Shown here one piece after another: positions 32,471 through 37,059 of a stretch of DNA of 37,059 nucleotides (within the stretch, counting starts at the first letter, position 1; each line of letters begins with the position of its first letter). A program made the position numbers and the translations under genes. The notes under the pieces are model-generated. The model was not told where the DNA came from. It searched no databases and was given only the letters and a program-made list of their open reading frames with translations. The stretch spans positions 1 through 37,059 of the forward strand of contig JAFAEG010000019.1 in NCBI GenBank assembly GCA_023424095.1. The letters run 5' to 3'. Source of the stretch: Pseudomonadota bacterium (GTDB lineage Bacteria; Pseudomonadota; Alphaproteobacteria; Sphingomonadales; Sphingomonadaceae).

Positions 32471-33483
32471 TGGATCTCACCATCATCTGGGCCTTCATCA
32501 TCGCCTTTGCGGTCGCGATGTATGTGGTGATGGACGGGTTCGATCTGGGCATCGGCATTCTCTTCCCGCGCATCCCGGTCGGCCGCCAGCGCGACCAGGC
32601 GATGAACTCGATCGCGCCGGTCTGGGACGGCAATGAGACCTGGCTGGTGCTCGGCGGCGGCGGGCTGATGGCGGCCTTTCCGCTGGCTTACGCCGTGGTC
32701 CTGCCCGCTTTGTACGCGCCCCTGATCGCGATGCTGCTCGGCCTGGTCTTCCGCGGCGTCGCGTTCGAGTTTCGCTGGCGCGACCCCGGTCATCGCCGGC
32801 TGTGGGACGCGGGTTTCTGCATCGGCTCGCTGGTCGCGACCTTCGCGCAGGGTGTGACGCTCGGCGCCTTGCTGCAGGGCATTCATGTCGAAGGCCGCGC
32901 TTATGCGGGCGGCTGGTGGGATTGGCTGCAGCCGTTCAGCCTGCTGACCGGTGCGGCGCTGGTCGTCGCCTACGCCTTGCTCGGCGCCACCTGGCTGATC
33001 TGGAAGACCGAGGACGAATTGAACGCCCGCGCCCGCCGCTTCGCAACCTGGCTGTTGCCTGCTTTCCTGCTGATCGTCGGCGCCGTCAGCCTCGCCACGC
33101 CGTTCCTCGACAACGTGCCGAAATATCACGAGCGCTGGTTCCAGTGGCCGGGCCTCATGTTCACCGGCCTGATGCCGTTGCTGTTCGGCGGCATCGCCTT
33201 GTTCTGCTGGGAGCATATCCGCCGCGGGCGCGACTGGCTGCCCTTCGCCTCGACGCTCGCCATGTTCGGGCTGACCATGATCGGCCTCGCCATCTCGATC
33301 TGGCCGGACGTGATCCCGGGCCGGGTGACCATCTGGGACGCGGCCGCGCCTTACTCCAGCCAGCTCTTCATGCTGGTCGGCGCTTTGGTGCTGGTGCCGA
33401 TCATCCTCGCCTACACCGCCTGGTCCTATTGGGTCTTCCGCGGCAAAGTGGGCGATGAGGGCTATCATGCCCACGATCATTGA
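32470..33483 (+). CDS. cydB: Cytochrome bd ubiquinol oxidase subunit II
   Basis: This 337-residue multi-spanning protein begins with the CydB signature MDLTIIWAFIIAFAVAMYVVMDGFDLGIG and has the conserved WDGNETWLVLGGG segment. It pairs with CydA as a structural and stabilising subunit. The start ATG overlaps the cydA stop (TGATG), so the two are translationally coupled. Its last 17 bases overlap the next small gene. Length is shorter than E. coli CydB (379), as in CIO-type enzymes. Confidence 0.96.
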   Translation: MDLTIIWAFIIAFAVAMYVVMDGFDLGIGILFPRIPVGRQRDQAMNSIAPVWDGNETWLVLGGGGLMAAFPLAYAVVLPALYAPLIAMLLGLVFRGVAFEFRWRDPGHRRLWDAGFCIGSLVATFAQGVTLGALLQGIHVEGRAYAGGWWDWLQPFSLLTGAALVVAYALLGATWLIWKTEDELNARARRFATWLLPAFLLIVGAVSLATPFLDNVPKYHERWFQWPGLMFTGLMPLLFGGIALFCWEHIRRGRDWLPFASTLAMFGLTMIGLAISIWPDVIPGRVTIWDAAAPYSSQLFMLVGALVLVPIILAYTAWSYWVFRGKVGDEGYHAHDH

Positions 33484-33607
33484 GGGCGAAGAGGGCGCCG
33501 CCCCCGGCCCCTGGTGGAAAAGGCTTGGCTGGTTTGTCGGCCTGTGGGCGGCGAGCGTGCTGGTGCTTGGCGCAGTCGCCTACGTGCTGCGCCTCTGGAT
33601 CGTCTGA
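33467..33607 (+). CDS. DUF2474 single-span peptide, probable third subunit of the bd oxidase (46 aa)
   Basis: This tiny gene starts at ATG 33467, overlapping the cydB end by 17 bases, and stops with TGA at 33605-33607. The product has a short acidic head (MPTIIEGEEG), then PGPWWKRLGWFVGLWAAS and one hydrophobic span up to VLRLWIV. The PWW-R-LGW pattern and position match the DUF2474 family found downstream of CIO-type cydAB and thought to play a CydX-like role in oxidase assembly. Membrane insertion of a single helix is inferred. It closes the operon and converges on an O-methyltransferase gene 6 bp further on. Confidence 0.85.
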   Translation: MPTIIEGEEGAAPGPWWKRLGWFVGLWAASVLVLGAVAYVLRLWIV

Positions 33608-33613
33608 GCGGGC

Positions 33614-34618
33614 CTAGACCGCCACGGCCTGCACGATCCCCATCGGCGTTGGTGTCGGCGTCACGCTCTCGAGCTGAAAGCCGGTCCGTTCGAGCAAGGC
33701 AGAGAATTCGGCGGCGGTCCGCTCCTTGCCGCCGGTCATCACCATCATGTTGAGGTCCATCAGGAAGCCCGGATGGTTCTCGACCGTCTCCGGCAGCAGC
33801 GCGTCGATGATGACGACCCGCCCGCCGGGCCGGATCGCCGCGCGGATGTTCCGCAGGATCGCCTCGCTGCGCGCATCGTCCCAATCGTGCAGGATCAGCT
33901 TCAGCAAATAGAGGTCGCCCGCCGGCACGCTTTCGAAAAAGTCGCCGCCGATAACCTCGATGCGCGGCTCGGCGATGTCCGGCCGCACCGTGTCGGCGAT
34001 TTCCGGCAAGTCGAACAGCACCCCGCGCGCGTCGGGAGCCCGCGCCAGCAGTCCCGCGATCAGCGTTCCCCGGCTGCCGCCCACATCCACTGCGACCTCG
34101 AATGGCGGCGGCGTCCAGGCTGCCATCAGAATCGTCTCGATCAGCAGGGTGGTGGCGCGCATCGCCCGGCTGAACGCCTCCGCCTCGGCGGGATGATCGC
34201 CATACCAGTCGAACACCGGCCGGCCGTATACATGGTCGAAGGCGGTCCCGCCATCTGTCAGGCTGCGCCCCAGCGCGCCCCAGCCGGCATAATGTTCGCC
34301 CCCGAAAATGGCGCGCAGGAACGGGCGCTGCGAGAGCGGATGGTCGCTCTTCAGGAAGATGCTGGTGTCGCTATGCCCGAAATGCTCGCCGTCGGCGGTG
34401 GTGAACAGGCCGGCGGAGACGAGCGCCTTCATCAGCCGGCGCAGCGGCTCCTCGCGCGCGCCGGTTGCCGCCGCGATCGTCTCAAGCGTCGCCGGCTCGT
34501 CGCCGATCGCATCGGCCACGCCGAGGTCGGCCGCGGCCCACAAAGCGCGCGACACCCACAGGCCGGAAGCCATCTCGACCAAGGCGAACAGGGGATTGGA
34601 TTGGGGGAAAGTCGGCAT
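33614..34618 (-). CDS. SAM-dependent O-methyltransferase (plant-type family 2 fold)
   Basis: This 334-residue protein has an N-terminal winged-helix dimerisation domain (~10-90; LGVADAIGDEPATLETIAAATGA) and a C-terminal Rossmann domain with VDVGGSRG (177-184). The probable catalytic base is H244 in LKLILHDWDDAR. Relatives include acetylserotonin-, hydroxyneurosporene- and polyketide-type O-methyltransferases, so the substrate is not predictable. No biosynthetic cluster surrounds it. The start ATG has GAGGAG 7 nt upstream. It is 59 bp after the PilZ gene on the same strand and convergent with the cyd operon. Confidence 0.85.
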   Translation of the reverse strand: MPTFPQSNPLFALVEMASGLWVSRALWAAADLGVADAIGDEPATLETIAAATGAREEPLRRLMKALVSAGLFTTADGEHFGHSDTSIFLKSDHPLSQRPFLRAIFGGEHYAGWGALGRSLTDGGTAFDHVYGRPVFDWYGDHPAEAEAFSRAMRATTLLIETILMAAWTPPPFEVAVDVGGSRGTLIAGLLARAPDARGVLFDLPEIADTVRPDIAEPRIEVIGGDFFESVPAGDLYLLKLILHDWDDARSEAILRNIRAAIRPGGRVVIIDALLPETVENHPGFLMDLNMMVMTGGKERTAAEFSALLERTGFQLESVTPTPTPMGIVQAVAV

Positions 34619-34677
34619 GGACGCGCTCCTCGCGTCCTCAGCGAAGCGCCCGCCCGGGCGTCCGCGTCAAGTCCCGA

Positions 34678-35061
34678 TCAGCGCGTGTCGCGCTGATACC
34701 ATTCGCGCGCAGCGACCGCGTCGGCATATTTCACGTCGGCATGCGTCACACGATGCAATTCCAGCACGACGCTGTTGTGCAGCGGCTCGTCGAAACTGAG
34801 CCCGACGATCCCGCCGCGATGCCAGACAACCCGGCACAGGCAGTCGAGCCCGCCGGCGATCAGCACCCCTTCGCTGCCCAGCTTCAGTTCTGCGGCGCAA
34901 TTGATCGACGCGCCGGTGTTGGAGAGGTTGCGGACGGCGACATTATGGGTCCCGGTCAGCGACTGAAATTGGCCGTTCAGCACCACCCGCCGCCGCGGGC
35001 TGCGCTGCGCCTTGTATTCGGACTGCGGCAAGGGGCCGGAATCGGGTGTGAACGCGTCCAT
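34678..35061 (-). CDS. PilZ domain protein, predicted c-di-GMP binding
   Basis: This 127-residue protein is essentially one PilZ domain. Both c-di-GMP contact motifs are seen: R20-SPR-R24 (RxxxR) and N45-LSNTG50 (NxSxxG). Downstream strands (GVLIAGGLDCLCRVVWHRGGIVGLSFDEPL) match the PilZ beta-barrel. There is no attached output domain, so it probably acts by binding a partner protein. Divergent from typA across a 130-bp gap. Confidence 0.85.
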   Translation of the reverse strand: MDAFTPDSGPLPQSEYKAQRSPRRRVVLNGQFQSLTGTHNVAVRNLSNTGASINCAAELKLGSEGVLIAGGLDCLCRVVWHRGGIVGLSFDEPLHNSVVLELHRVTHADVKYADAVAAREWYQRDTR

Positions 35062-35120
35062 ATCACGCCTGCGCTAGCAGCTTCGGGTTAAGACAGGACT
35101 AACCAGTCGACGCTGCGCAC

Positions 35121-35149
35121 TTGTTGCGCCGCAGCATCATTGCTATGGC
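35121..35149 (+). promoter_or_regulatory. Probable sigma-70-type promoter of typA
   Basis: TTGTTG at 35121-35126 and TATGGC at 35144-35149 are 17 bp apart, placing initiation near 35156, about 36 nt before the typA ATG. Both hexamers match the consensus partly; this is the best candidate in the divergent gap. Confidence 0.45.
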
Positions 35150-35191
35150 GCGCGCCCCGCAACCTGCGCCCTCCATTCGAGTTATCATCCC

Positions 35192-37030
35192 ATGAGCCTT
35201 CGCAACGTGGCGATTATCGCCCACGTCGATCACGGCAAGACGACCCTGGTCGATCAGCTGTTCCGCCAGTCCGGCACCTTCCGCGACAATCAGCGCGTGG
35301 AAGAGCGCGCCATGGATTCGAACGACCTGGAGAAAGAGCGAGGGATCACCATTCTGGCCAAGTGCACGTCGGTGGAATGGACTCCGCCGACGGGTGGCGA
35401 GTCGGTGCGGATCAACATCGTCGACACGCCCGGCCACGCCGATTTCGGCGCGGAGGTGGAGCGCATCCTGTCGATGGTCGATGGCGTGATCCTGCTGGTC
35501 GACGCGGCCGAGGGCCCGATGCCGCAGACCAAGTTCGTCACCGGCAAGGCGCTGGGCCTTGGGCTGAAGCCGATCGTCGTCGTCAACAAGATCGACCGCC
35601 CGGACGCGCGCGCGGCCGAAGTGCTGGACGAATGTTTTGACCTGTTCCTCAGCCTCGATGCGACCGACGAGCAGCTCGATTTCCCGGTGCTCTACGCCTC
35701 GGGCCGCAACGGTTTTGCCGGCCTGACCGACGACGTGCGCAGCGGCGACCTGACGCCGTTGTTCGAGAAGATCGTCGGGCACATCCCGGCCCCGGGCCTG
35801 GACCCGAACGGCCCGTTCAAGATGCTCGCGACCCTGCTCGATCGCGACAACTTCCTCGGTCGAATCCTCACCGGCCGGATCGAGAGCGGCAAGCTCGACA
35901 TCAACATGCCGATCAAGGCGCTCGACGTGGACGGCAATGAGGTCGAAGCCGGCCGCGCCACCAAGGTCTTCGCCTTCCGCGGCCTGGAGCGCGTGCCGGT
36001 CGAGCAGGCGCAGGCGGGCGACATCGTCGCGATTGCGGGCCTGACCAAGGCGACCGTTTCCAACACCATCGCCGAGCCGGGTATGACTCAGCCGATCCGC
36101 GCGCGGCCGATCGATCCGCCGACGCTGGCGATGAGCTTTTCGGTCAATGACAGCCCCTATGCGGGCCGCGACGGCGACAAGGTGCAGAGTCGCGTGATCC
36201 GCGACCGGCTCGAGAAGGAAGCCGAGACCAACGTCGCGATCCGCCTGTCGGTGAGCTCCACCTCGGACGCCTATGAAGTTGCCGGCCGCGGCGAGTTGCA
36301 GCTTGGCGTGCTGATCGAGACGATGCGCCGCGAGGGCTTCGAGCTGTCGATCAGCCGCCCGCGCGTGCTGTTCCGCGACGGCCCCGACGGCCGCGAGGAG
36401 CCCTATGAGACGGTCGTCATCGACGTGGACGACGAGCATTCGGGCACGGTCATCGACAAGATGGCGATCCGCAAGGCCGAGATGACCGACATGCGGCCCT
36501 CGGGCGGCGGCAAGACGCGTCTCACGTTCAGCGCGCCGAGCCGCGGCCTGATCGGCTATCATGGCGAATTCCTGTCCGACACGCGGGGCACCGGCATCAT
36601 GAACCGGTTGTTCGAGAAATACGGCCCGCACAAAGGCAAGATCGAGGGCCGCCAGAACGGCGTGCTGATCTCGATGGAGCAGGGCGAAGCGGTCGCTTAT
36701 GCGCTCAATTCGATCGAGGAGCGCGGCATCCTGTTCATCTCGCCGGGCGACAAGCTCTACGAAGGCATGGTGATCGGCGAGAATGCCAAGATCCACGATC
36801 TCGAGGTCAACCCGCTCAAGTCCAAGCAGCTGACCAACTTCCGCGCATCCGGGCCGAAGGACGAAGGCATCCGCCTGACCCCGCCGCGCCGCATGACGCT
36901 GGAGCAGGCGATCGCCTACATCCAGGACGACGAGCTGGTGGAAGTGACGCCCAAGGTCATCCGCATCCGCAAGCGCTTCCTCGATCCGCATGAGCGCAAG
37001 CGGCAGAGCCGGAAGTCGGAAGCGGCCTAA
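35192..37030 (+). CDS. typA: Ribosome-associated GTPase TypA/BipA
   Basis: This 612-residue translational GTPase is related to EF-G and LepA and has a role in 50S assembly and growth under stress such as cold. G1 is A10-HVDHGKTT, G3 is D78-TPGH82, and G4 is N132-KID135. Switch I holds DLEKERGITI. Later come EF-Tu domain 2-like (LLDRDNFLGRILTGRIESG), domain III and V-like (GRGELQLGVLIETMRREGFELSISRP, SAPSRGLIGYHGEFLSDTRGTG) and the BipA-specific C-terminal domain. The length is usual for the family. The ATG has only a weak Shine-Dalgarno (GAGTT). The gene is complete and followed by a hairpin at the window end. Confidence 0.96.
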   Translation: MSLRNVAIIAHVDHGKTTLVDQLFRQSGTFRDNQRVEERAMDSNDLEKERGITILAKCTSVEWTPPTGGESVRINIVDTPGHADFGAEVERILSMVDGVILLVDAAEGPMPQTKFVTGKALGLGLKPIVVVNKIDRPDARAAEVLDECFDLFLSLDATDEQLDFPVLYASGRNGFAGLTDDVRSGDLTPLFEKIVGHIPAPGLDPNGPFKMLATLLDRDNFLGRILTGRIESGKLDINMPIKALDVDGNEVEAGRATKVFAFRGLERVPVEQAQAGDIVAIAGLTKATVSNTIAEPGMTQPIRARPIDPPTLAMSFSVNDSPYAGRDGDKVQSRVIRDRLEKEAETNVAIRLSVSSTSDAYEVAGRGELQLGVLIETMRREGFELSISRPRVLFRDGPDGREEPYETVVIDVDDEHSGTVIDKMAIRKAEMTDMRPSGGGKTRLTFSAPSRGLIGYHGEFLSDTRGTGIMNRLFEKYGPHKGKIEGRQNGVLISMEQGEAVAYALNSIEERGILFISPGDKLYEGMVIGENAKIHDLEVNPLKSKQLTNFRASGPKDEGIRLTPPRRMTLEQAIAYIQDDELVEVTPKVIRIRKRFLDPHERKRQSRKSEAA

Positions 37031-37043
37031 GAAAGTTTCGGCG

Positions 37044-37059
37044 CGGCAAGCTCTTGCCG
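37044..37059 (+). terminator. Probable typA terminator hairpin, cut by the window end
   Basis: CGGCAA-GCTC-TTGCCG is a perfect 6-bp stem with a four-base loop, 13 bases after the typA stop. The window ends at the last stem base, so a following T-run cannot be checked. Confidence 0.5.

Noticed and set aside
35099..36991. A 630-codon minus-strand frame across typA.
   Set aside because: typA is complete with all G motifs. The antisense product has no recognisable fold.

Overview
The window is GC-rich, coding-dense DNA from an alphaproteobacterium, most likely a sphingomonad (Sphingomonadales). The basis is gene order (rne divergent from an amidase–mrcA–prfB block), an RNase E with an acidic insertion in its S1 domain, an RF2 without the programmed frameshift, a short-Q-loop bd oxidase with a DUF2474 peptide, and a REP-like repeat of a type dispersed in this class. 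No IS element, integrase, CRISPR array or rRNA was seen. Species assignment is inference.

Layout. 1-7514: the C-terminal end of a type I secretion adaptor (HlyD family), then a 2251-residue secreted protein with two jelly-roll-like modules, five Calx-beta domains, an OB-like module, a complete endonuclease/exonuclease/phosphatase (EEP) domain and an RTX-like C-terminus. 7524-14031: a trans-4-hydroxy-L-proline catabolic cluster. A D-hydroxyproline dehydrogenase faces away from a tight operon of deaminase (DHDPS fold), 2-epimerase, an exported DUF885 metallopeptidase-like protein and 2-oxoglutarate-semialdehyde dehydrogenase. 14035-19576 (minus): amidase, penicillin-binding protein 1A, RF2 and a predicted lipoprotein methyltransferase. 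19971-24815 (plus): RNase E, an M48 protease with TPR-like repeats, and a DsbA-like oxidoreductase. 24870-26588 (minus): rlmE and a Ppx/GppA phosphatase. 26701-26816: tRNA-Gln(CUG) with a clear promoter.

26834-28784 is the least understood part. A PAS–LuxR-type regulator faces a 63-residue ORF and a 308-residue acidic protein of unknown function, and a 20-bp lux-box-like inverted repeat lies between them. 28811-28887 is a REP-like element whose last hairpin covers the ribosome-binding site of a glutaminase gene. Next come a lipoprotein subtilase, the cyanide-insensitive-type bd oxidase operon (cydA, cydB and a 46-residue DUF2474 gene overlapping cydB), an O-methyltransferase, a PilZ protein and typA/bipA.

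How the genes work together. The hydroxyproline genes form a complete route from trans-4-hydroxy-L-proline to 2-oxoglutarate, and the DUF885 protein may supply substrate from peptides. The secretion adaptor and giant nuclease look like an exporter and its cargo, aimed at extracellular DNA. The most notable unexplained points are the peptidase-like gene inside the hydroxyproline operon, the lux-box-like site, the hairpin over the glsA ribosome-binding site, and the lipoprotein methyltransferase.
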